Assembly: GCF_026340565.1 (NCBI RefSeq)
Contig: NZ_JAPEPB010000001.1
Coordinates: 248,001-312,000, forward strand
Length of the DNA stretch: 64,000 nt
Reading direction: 5' to 3'
Source: Kitasatospora sp. NBC_01287
GTDB taxonomy: Bacteria > Actinomycetota > Actinomycetes > Streptomycetales > Streptomycetaceae
Shown here: positions 50,877 through 58,081 of the stretch, one piece after another
How positions within the stretch are numbered: position 1 is the first letter of the stretch
How the letters are laid out: every line of letters begins with the position of its first letter
Position numbers and translations under genes: made by a program
Notes under the pieces: generated by a model
What the model was told of the DNA's origin: nothing
The model's input: the letters and a program-made list of their open reading frames with translations, nothing else
Database searches by the model: none

Positions 50877-51194
50877 ATGAGCGGTTGGCGAGTGGCACCG
50901 GACGCGGGCCGGCCCGAGGGCCTCGGCTGCGCCCACCTGGACACGGCGGTACCGGGAGTCCGCCCCGTCACCCCGCAGGGGTGCGAGGAGTGCCTCGCGG
51001 CCGGCACCGGCTGGGTGCACCTGCGGATGTGCCTGGTCTGCGGCCACGTCGGCTGCTGCGACAGCTCGCCCGGGCAGCACGCCTCGGAGCACTTCGCCCA
51101 CCAGGACCACCCGCTGGCCCGCTCCATCGAGCCGGGCGAGGACTGGGCGTGGTGCTACCGGGACGAGCTCTTCCTGGAGCCGGTCCGAGGCTGA
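50877..51194 (+). CDS. UBP-type zinc finger protein
   Basis: 105 residues; ATG at 50877 after GGGAG (a GTG 4 codons earlier overlaps the site and is less likely). Zinc-binding residues follow the ubiquitin-hydrolase-type finger: GCAHLDTAV, GCEECLAAGTGWVHLRMCLVCGHVGCCDSSPGQHASEHFAHQDHPLARSIEPGEDWAWCYRDELF. Such stand-alone fingers are common in actinomycetes; in eukaryotes the domain binds ubiquitin C-termini, while the bacterial ligand is unknown. The stop lies inside a GAGGCT tandem repeat (51187-51215). Confidence 0.9.
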   Translation: MSGWRVAPDAGRPEGLGCAHLDTAVPGVRPVTPQGCEECLAAGTGWVHLRMCLVCGHVGCCDSSPGQHASEHFAHQDHPLARSIEPGEDWAWCYRDELFLEPVRG

Positions 51195-51278
51195 GGCTGA
51201 GGCTGAGGCTGAGGCACCTCGCGGGCACACCGCCGTAGGCTGGTGGTGCCGGGTCCTCCACCTTCGGGAGTGATGGCG

Positions 51279-51500
51279 ATGACGACCGGTCGACCACAGC
51301 GGCGCGGCACGGCGCCGCCTTTCCGGGCACTCGACGATGCCGCCCCTGACGACCTCTTCCCCGACCGCACCCCGGCCGCGGGGCAGGCGACTGAGGCCGA
51401 TGGCCTGAGCGGCGGCCCCGACGACCTGTTCTGGAACCGCCTCTCGCGCCCGCCCTCGAAGTCCGGGCCGCCCGAGGAGGCCCCCGCCGGCGAGCGGTGA
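51279..51500 (+). CDS. Small hypothetical protein with PDDLF repeat
   Basis: 73 residues from the ATG at 51279 (GGGAG eight bases upstream; ATG at 51273 is alternative). Proline- and acid-rich with two similar segments, LDDAAPDDLFPDR and SGGPDDLFWNR. No domain or signal is recognised. Same strand as the zinc finger gene, 84 bp downstream, so possibly co-transcribed. Coding status rests on codon bias, start context and the repeated motif. Confidence 0.5.
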   Translation: MTTGRPQRRGTAPPFRALDDAAPDDLFPDRTPAAGQATEADGLSGGPDDLFWNRLSRPPSKSGPPEEAPAGER

Positions 51501-51559
51501 CGGCCCGCCGCTCGGCCCGCCCGACGACCCACCGCTGAGCCCGCCGCGCAGCCCGCCGC

Positions 51560-52222
51560 TCAGCCCGCCGGGTCCCGCACGACGCCTCCGACGACCGCGG
51601 CCACGGCCGCCCGGACGGCACCGGGCTCCGGCGGTGCGCCCGTGCGGTCGGCGAAGAGCAGGTGCCCGGTCCCGATCAGCGTGGGTGCGAGGACCTCGAC
51701 ATCGGCGTCCGCCGCGAGGCGGGTGAGTTCGCGCTCGGCGGCGAGGTAGCGGGCGAGCATCGCAGCGGCCTCCGTGAGCACCGGGATGCCGGTTGGCGTG
51801 GTCGCGCGGAGCCGGGCGCGCAGGTCGTCCCGGGAGACCACCAGGCCGACGACAGCCACCGCGACCGACCCGAAGAGCTCGGTCAGCGCGGTGGTCAGGT
51901 TGTCGACGACGCCGCCGGTCCCCGCGCGGTCGCACAACCCGACGGCCTGCCGCTCGATGCGCGCGATCCGGTCCAGCACCAGCTCGGCGAGGAACGCGTC
52001 GAAGTCGGCGAAGTGCCGGTGCAGCACCCCCTTGGCACAGCCCGCCTCCACGGTGACCGCCCGGCTGGTCAGCGCACTCGGCCCGTCCCGGAGCAGGACC
52101 CGCTCGGCGGCGTCGAACAGTTGCTCCCGCACATCGTGGATGGCCACCCCTGTCGGCACCGGCGTTCTCCATTCGCTCGACTTCGTCCGCTCCGCAGACT
52201 CGTCCGGTTGACGAGTGGGCAT
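51560..52222 (-). CDS. TetR-family regulator
   Basis: 220 residues from the ATG at 52222 (MPTRQPD); this ATG lies within an operator palindrome and lacks a ribosome site, suggesting a leaderless transcript. A later GTG (VAIHDV) would give about 188 residues. HTH: VREQLFDAAERVLLRDGPSALTSRAVTVEAGCAKGVLHRHFADFDAFLAELVLDRI. The C-terminal domain is a typical all-helical ligand pocket ending in VLAPTLIGTGHLLFADR. Divergent from a methyltransferase gene with two identical operators between and over the starts. Confidence 0.88.
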   Translation of the reverse strand: MPTRQPDESAERTKSSEWRTPVPTGVAIHDVREQLFDAAERVLLRDGPSALTSRAVTVEAGCAKGVLHRHFADFDAFLAELVLDRIARIERQAVGLCDRAGTGGVVDNLTTALTELFGSVAVAVVGLVVSRDDLRARLRATTPTGIPVLTEAAAMLARYLAAERELTRLAADADVEVLAPTLIGTGHLLFADRTGAPPEPGAVRAAVAAVVGGVVRDPAG

Positions 52223-52251
52223 GTGCCCACTCATAGTGGGCACATGCCCAC
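52208..52251. promoter_or_regulatory. Divergent promoter/operator: two identical palindromes each containing a start codon
   Basis: GTGGGCATGTGCCCAC (52215-52230) and GTGGGCACATGCCCAC (52236-52251) are the same palindrome in opposite orientation, 5 bp apart. The TetR ATG (52222, minus) is in the first, the methyltransferase ATG (52244, plus) in the second; both proteins begin MPT. For the plus gene, TTGACG (52208-52213), 18 bp, CATAGT (52232-52237) predicts a start at the ATG itself. Confidence 0.85.
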
Positions 52252-53113
52252 TTTACCGCCCGAGCGCGCGCCTCGCTCCACCCAGCAGCCCCATCAGCAC
52301 CGGTCCGTCGCCGAATCGTTCGGCGCGGACGCCGAACGCTACGACCGGACCAGGCCCGGCTACCCCCAGGCCCTGGTGGACCGGATCGTCACCGCCTGCC
52401 CCGGCCCCGCGCCGGACCTGCTCGACGTCGGCTGCGGCACCGGCATCGCGGCCCGGCAGTTCGCCGCCGCCGGCTGCCGGGTGCTGGGCGTCGACCCCGA
52501 CGCGCGGATGGCCGGGATCGCGCGCCGGTCCGGCCTTCAGGTCGAGGTCGCGACCATCGAAGCCTGGGACCCGGCCGGCCGGACCTTCGACGCGGTCGTC
52601 TCCGGCCAGACCTGGCACTGGGTGGACCCGGTCGCCGGCGCGGCCAAGGCGGCCCTGGCCCTGCGGCCCGGCGGCCCGCTGGCCCTGTTCTGGAACGGCG
52701 GCCGGCCGGCCCCCGAGCTGGCGGCGGCGTTCGCCGAGGTCTACCGGCGAGTGGCGCCCGACGCGCTGGCCGCCCGCCAGTGGAGCCGACCGACCGCCGA
52801 CCCGTACGCGGAGCTGTGCGCCCGGGCGGCCGAGGGGATCCGGGCCGTCGGCGCGTTCGGCGAACCGGAGCAGTGGCGCCACGCGTGGGAGCGCTCCTAC
52901 ACCCGGGCCCAGTGGCTGGACCAGCTGCCCACGACCGGCGGCCATCACCAGCTCCCGCCGGCCGTACTGGACGAGGTCCTGTTGGGCGTCGGCACCGCCA
53001 TCGACGCGGTGGGCGGCAGCTTCACCATGCGCTACACCACCCTGGCGGTCACCGCCGTGCGCACCGCCGCACCCACCACCACCGCCCCGCACCGCGACCT
53101 CACCGCGGGCTGA
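52244..53113 (+). CDS. Class I SAM-dependent methyltransferase
   Basis: 289 residues from the ATG at 52244, probably leaderless (see promoter). SVAESFGADAERYDRTRPGYPQALVDRIV precedes motif I DLLDVGCGTGIAARQFAAAGCRVLGVDPDARMAGIAR, then AVVSGQTWHWVDPVAGAAKAALALRPGGPLALFWNGG. It matches the UbiE/Methyltransf_11 group that often sits with a TetR regulator in streptomycetes. Substrate unknown. Its 3' end overlaps the convergent HxlR gene by 14 bp. Confidence 0.92.
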   Translation: MPTLPPERAPRSTQQPHQHRSVAESFGADAERYDRTRPGYPQALVDRIVTACPGPAPDLLDVGCGTGIAARQFAAAGCRVLGVDPDARMAGIARRSGLQVEVATIEAWDPAGRTFDAVVSGQTWHWVDPVAGAAKAALALRPGGPLALFWNGGRPAPELAAAFAEVYRRVAPDALAARQWSRPTADPYAELCARAAEGIRAVGAFGEPEQWRHAWERSYTRAQWLDQLPTTGGHHQLPPAVLDEVLLGVGTAIDAVGGSFTMRYTTLAVTAVRTAAPTTTAPHRDLTAG

Positions 53114-53573
53114 CGGACCTGGCGCCCGGCCCGCTGCGCAGCTCGACCTCCGCCAGCCCGGCCACCCGGTGCCCCTGCTCGCAGACGAGCGCGATGTGCA
53201 CGTCGGCGCCGCACTCGGCGTGCCGGTGCACGGTCGCCGGGCCTGCCGGGTCGGCGCGGTGGCGGTCACCCCACTCCTTGAGCGAGAGCAGGATCGGGTA
53301 GAGCTCGGTGCCGCGCGAGGTGAGCCGGTAGCCGTGCCGGGTGCGCCGACCGGCCTCCTGGTAGGGGACGCGCTCCAGCAGCCGCGACTCCACCAGTTCG
53401 TCGAGCCGGCGTGAGAGCACCGCGGCCGAGACCGCCAGGTGCTGCTGGATCTCGTCGAACCGGTTCAGCCCCCGCGACACCTCGCGGACGATCAACAGGG
53501 CCCAGGGGCGGCCCACCACCTCGAGCGCGCGGCCGATGCCGCAGTTGCTGATGTCCTGCTCGTTCCACTGCAC
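53100..53573 (-). CDS. HxlR-family transcriptional regulator
   Basis: 157 residues. Winged helix: CGIGRALEVVGRPWALLIVREVSRGLNRFDEIQQHLAVSAAVLSRRLDELVESRLLERVPYQEAGRRTRHGYRLTSRGTELYPILLSLKEWGDRH. Short C-terminal extension with HAECGADVHIALVCEQGHRV. The start MQWNEQDISNCGIGRALEVVG keeps the cysteine that acts as redox or electrophile sensor in several relatives. Divergent from the tautomerase gene, its probable target, with an inverted repeat between. Confidence 0.92.
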   Translation of the reverse strand: MQWNEQDISNCGIGRALEVVGRPWALLIVREVSRGLNRFDEIQQHLAVSAAVLSRRLDELVESRLLERVPYQEAGRRTRHGYRLTSRGTELYPILLSLKEWGDRHRADPAGPATVHRHAECGADVHIALVCEQGHRVAGLAEVELRSGPGARSVSPR

Positions 53574-53586
53574 CGGTCCATCCTAT

Positions 53587-53609
53587 CTGACTTCCTAAAT
53601 CGAAGTCAG
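53587..53609. promoter_or_regulatory. Inverted repeat, probable HxlR operator
   Basis: CTGACTTC (53587-53594), CTAAATC, GAAGTCAG (53602-53609): perfect 8-bp arms in the AT-rich gap, 14 bp before the hxlR-type start. Dimeric HxlR proteins bind such sites. Confidence 0.7.
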
Positions 53610-53618
53610 CTTTGCTAC

Positions 53619-53649
53619 CCTCCTGGCTATCGATTCGAAAGCCAGGAGG
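53619..53649 (+). promoter_or_regulatory. Hairpin pairing with the tautomerase ribosome-binding site
   Basis: CCTCCTGGC (53619-53627) is the exact complement of GCCAGGAGG (53641-53649), whose GGAGG is the Shine-Dalgarno of the gene at 53656. The 13-nt loop is TATCGATTCGAAA. If transcribed together, the site would be masked. Confidence 0.6.
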
Positions 53650-53655
53650 ACCGAC

Positions 53656-54057
53656 ATGCCCATCGTCCGCATCACCCTCAGCGCCGACCGTCCCGCCGAG
53701 ACCAGGCGCCCCATCGCCGACGCGGTGCACCGCGCCCTGGTCGAGGTGGTGGGCATCCCGGCGGGTGACCGCTTCCAGACCATCGAGGTGCTGCCGCGCG
53801 ACGCGATGATCTTCGACCCGGAGTACCTCGACGTGGCACGCCAGGACGTCGTCGCCATCCAGATCACGCTCCGCGGCGGCCGCACCCCGGAGGTCAAGCG
53901 GCGCCTCTACGCCCACATCGCCGAAGGCGCGGCCGCGGTCGGGGTGCGACCGGAGGACGTGTTCGTGGTCCTCACCGAGAACGGCTCCGCGGACTGGTCG
54001 GTGGGCAACGGGAAGGCCCAGCTCCTCGACCTGGAACTGCCCGCCAACCAGAGCTGA
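53656..54057 (+). CDS. Tautomerase-family protein (4-oxalocrotonate tautomerase-like)
   Basis: 133 residues. After Met removal Pro1 (MPIVRITLSADRP) would be the catalytic base of the tautomerase superfamily. Body: AETRRPIADAVHRALVEVVGIPAGDRFQTIEVLPRDAMIFDPEYL and VKRRLYAHIAEGAAAVGVRPEDVFVVLTENGSADWSVGNGKAQLLDLE, the two beta-alpha-beta halves of a longer (130-residue) member. It isomerises enols or dehalogenates in known relatives. Likely repressed by the divergent HxlR regulator. Confidence 0.92.
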   Translation: MPIVRITLSADRPAETRRPIADAVHRALVEVVGIPAGDRFQTIEVLPRDAMIFDPEYLDVARQDVVAIQITLRGGRTPEVKRRLYAHIAEGAAAVGVRPEDVFVVLTENGSADWSVGNGKAQLLDLELPANQS

Positions 54058-54092
54058 CCGGGACCTCGACCGAAGAGCACCGTCCGACCCGG

Positions 54093-54149
54093 AGACAAGC
54101 GGGGCGGTCGCCCCGTATAGTTTTACCGGGGCGGCCGACCCGCTTGTCT
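54093..54149. promoter_or_regulatory. 23-bp near-perfect inverted repeat with TATAGT in its loop
   Basis: Arms 54093-54115 and 54127-54149 (outer part AGACAAGCGGG/CCCGCTTGTCT) differ at two positions, one a G-U wobble. The 11-nt loop is TATAGTTTTAC, containing a good -10 hexamer for the gene at 54166. It may be an operator around a promoter or a terminator for the tautomerase gene. Confidence 0.65.
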
Positions 54150-54165
54150 TCACGAGGAGTGCCCC

Positions 54166-54603
54166 GTGCCCGCTGCCACCTCACGCGAGGTCGTCGACCG
54201 CTTCCTCCGCCTCACCGCCAAGGGGCCGGCCGAGGAAACGGCCGACGTGTTCTCCGAGGACGCCGTCTTCGAGATGCCGTTCCTACCGCCGGGCGCGCCT
54301 GCGCAGGAGGCGGGGCGCGAGGCGTTCCGAGCTCATCTCCGAGGAGCCGCCGGGCTTCAGGAGTTCGATTCCGTGGACACCGTCCGCATCCACGAGACGG
54401 CCGACCCGGAAGTCGTCGTCGTCGAGCACAGGCTCCACGGCCGGGTCATCGCCACCGGGAAGCGCTTCGCTCTCGACATCGTCATGATCGCCCGGGTTCG
54501 CGACGGGCTGATCGTCTGGTCGCGCACCTACTCGAACCCGCTCGACGGCGCGATCGCCTTCGACATGGTCCATGACCTTCTCACCGGGCTGACCGCGGCA
54601 TAA
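54166..54603 (+). CDS. SnoaL-like (NTF2-fold) protein
   Basis: 145 residues from a GTG with GAGGAG about 8 bases upstream. SnoaL/PhzA-like pattern: SREVVDRFLRLTAKGPAEETADVFSEDAVFEMPFLPPG, then VDTVRIHETADPEVVVVEHRLHGRVIATGKRFALDIVMIARVRDGLIVWSRTYSNPLDGAIAF. NTF2-fold proteins of this sort act as cyclases, isomerases or ligand binders; no catalytic assignment is made. Expression is likely tied to the inverted repeat at 54093-54149. Confidence 0.85.
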   Translation: MPAATSREVVDRFLRLTAKGPAEETADVFSEDAVFEMPFLPPGAPAQEAGREAFRAHLRGAAGLQEFDSVDTVRIHETADPEVVVVEHRLHGRVIATGKRFALDIVMIARVRDGLIVWSRTYSNPLDGAIAFDMVHDLLTGLTAA

Positions 54604-54728
54604 CGCACCAGAGCGCACCAGAGCGCTCCAACGCGCGCGTCGCGCACGGGAGGGGCCCGCCGCCGGACACGGTTCGTGCCTGGCGCGGCATCGTGCGGGC
54701 CTGGGGGCTGCCGAACGGCCCGCCTGGC

Positions 54729-55151
54729 TCAGCTCCGCAGCAGTTGTCCGCGCAGGGCCGCCACCAGCTCGTCGCCGACCCCGAGGCACTCGGTGGCGTA
54801 GCCGCGCACCGACCCGTACCGCGCGGTCAGGTCGGCCAGGAAGCGCTCGGGCTCGACCTCCGGGCCCAGGCCCGCCTGGTTGTACGGCCGGTGCTCCACG
54901 CTCAGGTTGTGGTACGTCAGCCCCTCCTGGTGCGGGACCCGTCCGCTGCGCTCGATCTCCCAGGGGCACCGCAGGTCGATCACGGTGCGGATCCCCAGGG
55001 CGCGGAAGCGCTCCTGGTCCTGGCCCGCAGTTTGCTCAGCGAGTCGGAGCGGAACAGCCGCCCCCAGCGGACCGTTCGGCCGGCGTCGGCCCGGTGGCCG
55101 CCCAGGTCACGGAAGTTGTGCAGCCGCTCGAACGCTATGTGTCTCTTCCAT
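54729..55151 (-). pseudogene. Decayed tyrosine-protein phosphatase (two frameshifts and internal deletion)
   Basis: Pieces of the Tyr-phosphatase family common in actinomycetes are readable in different frames: RHIAFERLHNFRDLGG with GRTVRWGRLFRSDSLSKL, then, after a one-base loss near 55030 (CTGCGGG for CTGGCGGG-like), DQERFRALGIRTVIDLRCPWEIERSGRVP and SVEHRPYNQAGLG. The ATG at 55149-55151 is one base out of frame with the first block. The section that should carry the HCxAGKDRTG active site is missing: VEPERFLADLTARYGSVRGYATECLGV jumps straight to the C-terminus, apparently joined at a repeated LAD. No functional product is expected. Confidence 0.85.
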
Positions 55152-55197
55152 ACGCAGCACCCTACGTCCGGCACCACCGCGGGGGTCCGGCGCTCGG

Positions 55198-56172
55198 TCA
55201 GATCCAGTCCTTGCGACGGAAACTGACGTAGAGGATGGCGGAGAGCACGATGGTGGCCCCCGTGGAGGCCAGGAATCCCCATTCCTTCCCGAACCCCGGG
55301 TAGGGGACGTTCTGCCCGTAGAAGCCGGTGATGGCGGTGGGCACCGCGATGATCGACGCCCAGCTGGTCACCTTCTTCATGATGAGGTTCATCCGGTTGC
55401 CCTGGACGGTGAGGTTCGTCTCCATGATCGAGGTGACCATGTCGCGCAGTGACTCGGTCCACTCGGTCGCCCGCAGGACGTGGTCGTAGATGTCCTGGTA
55501 GTAGGGCATCAGCGGCTCGTTGACGATGTGCAGGTCCCGGCGGAGCAGGCTGTTGACGACCTCGCGCATCGGCAGCACCACCCGGCGCAGCCGCACCAGG
55601 TTCTTGCGCAGTTCGAAGGAGCGGCGCTGGACGGACTCGATCTCCCGGCTGCCCTCCTCGAAGAGCATGTCCTCCAGCTCCTCTATCCGGTCGTCGAGGT
55701 CCTGCACGGCGGCGAAGTGGCCGTCGACGATGAAGTCGAGCAGGCCGTGGACCAGGAAGCCGACACCGTGCTTGACCAGGTCCGGGGTGTCGTCCCAGCG
55801 GGCGACGACCTGATCGATGTCGAAGCCGGCCTCCTTGCGGACGGTGATCAGCGCGGTGTCGGTGATGAAGACCGAGACCTCGCTGGTGCGCAGCGCACCG
55901 GTCTCCGCGTCCGTGGTGATCGCGTAGGCGCTGAGGAAGGAGTGGGTGCGGTAGCGGTCCAGCTTGGGGCGCTGGTGCTCGTTGCGCGCGTCCTCCACGG
56001 CCAGCGCGTGCAGGCCGAACTCCTCGCTGATCATCGCGAGCTCGGCGGGGCCGGGAGCGCACAGATCAAGCCAGACCACCGCCGAGGGGTCGGACACGTA
56101 GTCGGAGATGTCCTCGACGGGAAAATCCTCGAGCACCAGGTTGCCGCTGCGGTACAGCCGGGTTCTTGCCAT
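55198..56172 (-). CDS. CorA-family magnesium/divalent cation transporter
   Basis: 324 residues from ATG at 56172. Long cytoplasmic alpha/beta domain (DLCAPGPAELAMISEEFGLHALAVEDARNEHQRPKLDRYRTHSFLSAYAI), stalk helices (LDDRIEELEDMLFEEGSREIESVQRRSFELRKNLVRLRRVVLPMREVVNSLL) and two C-terminal membrane helices with GFYGQNVPYPGF between them. The usual GMN selectivity motif is GQN here, a variant often seen in actinobacterial relatives. The end FRRKDWI is typical. It moves Mg2+ or similar ions down the membrane potential as a pentamer. Monocistronic. Confidence 0.92.
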   Translation of the reverse strand: MARTRLYRSGNLVLEDFPVEDISDYVSDPSAVVWLDLCAPGPAELAMISEEFGLHALAVEDARNEHQRPKLDRYRTHSFLSAYAITTDAETGALRTSEVSVFITDTALITVRKEAGFDIDQVVARWDDTPDLVKHGVGFLVHGLLDFIVDGHFAAVQDLDDRIEELEDMLFEEGSREIESVQRRSFELRKNLVRLRRVVLPMREVVNSLLRRDLHIVNEPLMPYYQDIYDHVLRATEWTESLRDMVTSIMETNLTVQGNRMNLIMKKVTSWASIIAVPTAITGFYGQNVPYPGFGKEWGFLASTGATIVLSAILYVSFRRKDWI

Positions 56173-56337
56173 GCGGGACAGCGTAGCGAGGGCTGTGTCC
56201 GGGTCCGACAGCCCCTCGCCCACCGACCGGAACCAGCCACCGCGGGCGGGCGGTTCGGGCCCGAACCGGCGCCGCCCGGCCCGGGCCCGGCCGGCGCCGA
56301 CGAGCGGGACCCGGCCGACGCGTCGGCTACGCGTCGG

Positions 56338-57897
56338 CTACGCGTCCGCGGTGGGCAGGGCGGCCGAGGTCGGGATGACCTCCTTGCGGAAGTACGCCGG
56401 CCGCACCGCCGCGTACACGAACATCACCACCACGCCGAGGACCAGCGAGCCCACGCCGATGACCGAGACCCGGCCGACCTCGCCGACCAGGGGCAGGTCG
56501 ATGCTGCCGGTGCCGTAGGACGGGTCGGCGTAGACGAAGAAGGCGGCGTAGACGAAGAGCCCGAAGAGGACCAGCGCCCCGAGGCCCGGCAGGATGCCCT
56601 TGAACCAGAGGTCGCGCGCGCTGCGGGTGAGCACCTTGCGGTAGTACCAGACGCAGGTCAGGCCGGTCAGGCCGTAGTAGAAGGCGATCGCCAGGCCGAT
56701 CGAGCCGATCGAGTCGGTCAGCACGTTCTGGCTGGCCACGGTGAGCAGGATGTAGAAGGCGATCGAGGCGACGCCCATGCCGACGGTGGACCAGGTCGGC
56801 GTCAGGTACCTGCTGTGGATGCGGGCGAAGCGGTCGGGCAGCGCCTTGTGCGCGGCCATCGACAGCGTGGTGCGCGCGGTCGGCAGGATCGAGGTCTGGG
56901 TGGAGGCGGCGGAGGAGGTGAGCACCATGAAGATGAGCAGCTTGGCCATGAACCAGCCGATGCCGGTGCTGCCGAACACCTCGTTGCCCAGGCCGGAGAG
57001 CACGTCGGCCGCGTTGTCGGGGTTGCCGAGCCCGCTGCCGGTGGTGCCGACTCCCGCGAAGGCCTGCGCCGAGGTGGTGACCACGGCGTAGATCAGCAGC
57101 AGCAGGACGGTCGAGATCACGGCCGCCCGGCCGGGGGTGCGGGTGGCGTCCTTGGTCTCCTCGTTGACCGAGACGGCGGTGTCCCAGCCCCAGTAGATGA
57201 AGATCGCGGCCAGGATGCCCTTGGTGAACGCGCTCGGCGAGTCGATGGCCAGCGGGTTGAACCAGGAGGCGGCGACGTGGCTGGAGCCCGCGATGCCGTG
57301 GCCGGTGTAGACCTTGACCAGGGCGGTCACCGAGAGGACCGCGAGCAGCACCACCTCGATGCTCAGCAGGACCTTCTGCAGGGCCGCGGAGATCTCGATG
57401 CCGATGTAGCAGAGCCAGGTCATCAGCACGATCCAGACCACACCGGCCACGGTGGTCCAGGTGGTGCTGGCGGCCAACGAGTCGGCGCCGATCAGGGTGA
57501 AGCCGTACTGCCCGGCGATCTGGGCGAGGTTGGCCAGCACGATGACGTCGGCGACGATGATCCCCCAGCCGCCCATCCAGCCGGTGCGCGGGCCGAAGGC
57601 CCGGGCGGCCCAGGTGAAGGTGGTGCCGCAGTCGGGGTCGGCCTCGTTCATCTCCTTGTAGCCGTAGGCGATGAGCAGCATCGGGATGAAGGCGAGGATC
57701 ATGACGATCGGCGACTGCAGGCCGACGCCGGCGATCACGATCCCGAGGGTGGCCGCCAGGCTGTAGGCGGGCGCCGTGGAGGCCAGGCCGATGGCGACGC
57801 TGGAGACGAGACCGAGCGAACCGCCCTTGAGGCCCTTCGCCCCGGCGTTCGACTCGGGCGCGGGCAGTGCTTCGGACGGTGCGGGCGTGGTGGGCAT
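56338..57897 (-). CDS. APC-family amino acid/amine permease
   Basis: 519 residues from ATG at 57897. Twelve to fourteen membrane segments; N-terminal KGGSLGLVSSVAIGLASTAPAYSLAATLG is the APC signature, with FIYWGWDTAVSVNEETKDATRTPGRAAVIS in the central loop. Homologues import amino acids or polyamines. Upstream (58000-58042) are a TTCAGT/ACTGAA palindrome and a block shared with the promoter of the saccharopine-dehydrogenase-like gene, so it belongs to the same regulon as the two oxidoreductase genes. No good ribosome site close to the ATG except GGAGACTCCC (GGAG). Confidence 0.9.
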   Translation of the reverse strand: MPTTPAPSEALPAPESNAGAKGLKGGSLGLVSSVAIGLASTAPAYSLAATLGIVIAGVGLQSPIVMILAFIPMLLIAYGYKEMNEADPDCGTTFTWAARAFGPRTGWMGGWGIIVADVIVLANLAQIAGQYGFTLIGADSLAASTTWTTVAGVVWIVLMTWLCYIGIEISAALQKVLLSIEVVLLAVLSVTALVKVYTGHGIAGSSHVAASWFNPLAIDSPSAFTKGILAAIFIYWGWDTAVSVNEETKDATRTPGRAAVISTVLLLLIYAVVTTSAQAFAGVGTTGSGLGNPDNAADVLSGLGNEVFGSTGIGWFMAKLLIFMVLTSSAASTQTSILPTARTTLSMAAHKALPDRFARIHSRYLTPTWSTVGMGVASIAFYILLTVASQNVLTDSIGSIGLAIAFYYGLTGLTCVWYYRKVLTRSARDLWFKGILPGLGALVLFGLFVYAAFFVYADPSYGTGSIDLPLVGEVGRVSVIGVGSLVLGVVVMFVYAAVRPAYFRKEVIPTSAALPTADA

Positions 57898-57999
57898 GGG
57901 AGTCTCCGGGTCTGTGGGGACGCGGGCGGCCGATCGGGGCCGACTGTCGCGGCCAGGGCCTGGAGCGGCCCTGGACCTGCACCGACAGCAAATACCGTA

Positions 58000-58042
58000 T
58001 TCAGTTCCACTGAACGCGAGGTTCGGCGAAGCTATCACCGCC
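58000..58042 (-). promoter_or_regulatory. Regulon operator/promoter upstream of permease
   Basis: TTCAGT-TCC-ACTGAA (58000-58014) and GAAGCTATCACCGCC (58028-58042), whose minus-strand reading GATAGCTTC offers a TAGCTT -10 element. The second block differs by one base from 60891-60905. Confidence 0.6.
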
Positions 58043-58081
58043 TTCGGTCGGCGACAAGGCAACGGCCCGGGCGGCGCGGCG

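Noticed and set aside
54980..56062. Long minus-strand open frame across the CorA gene
   Set aside because: Mostly a shadow of corA; only its 5'-distal end matches the phosphatase pseudogene fragment.
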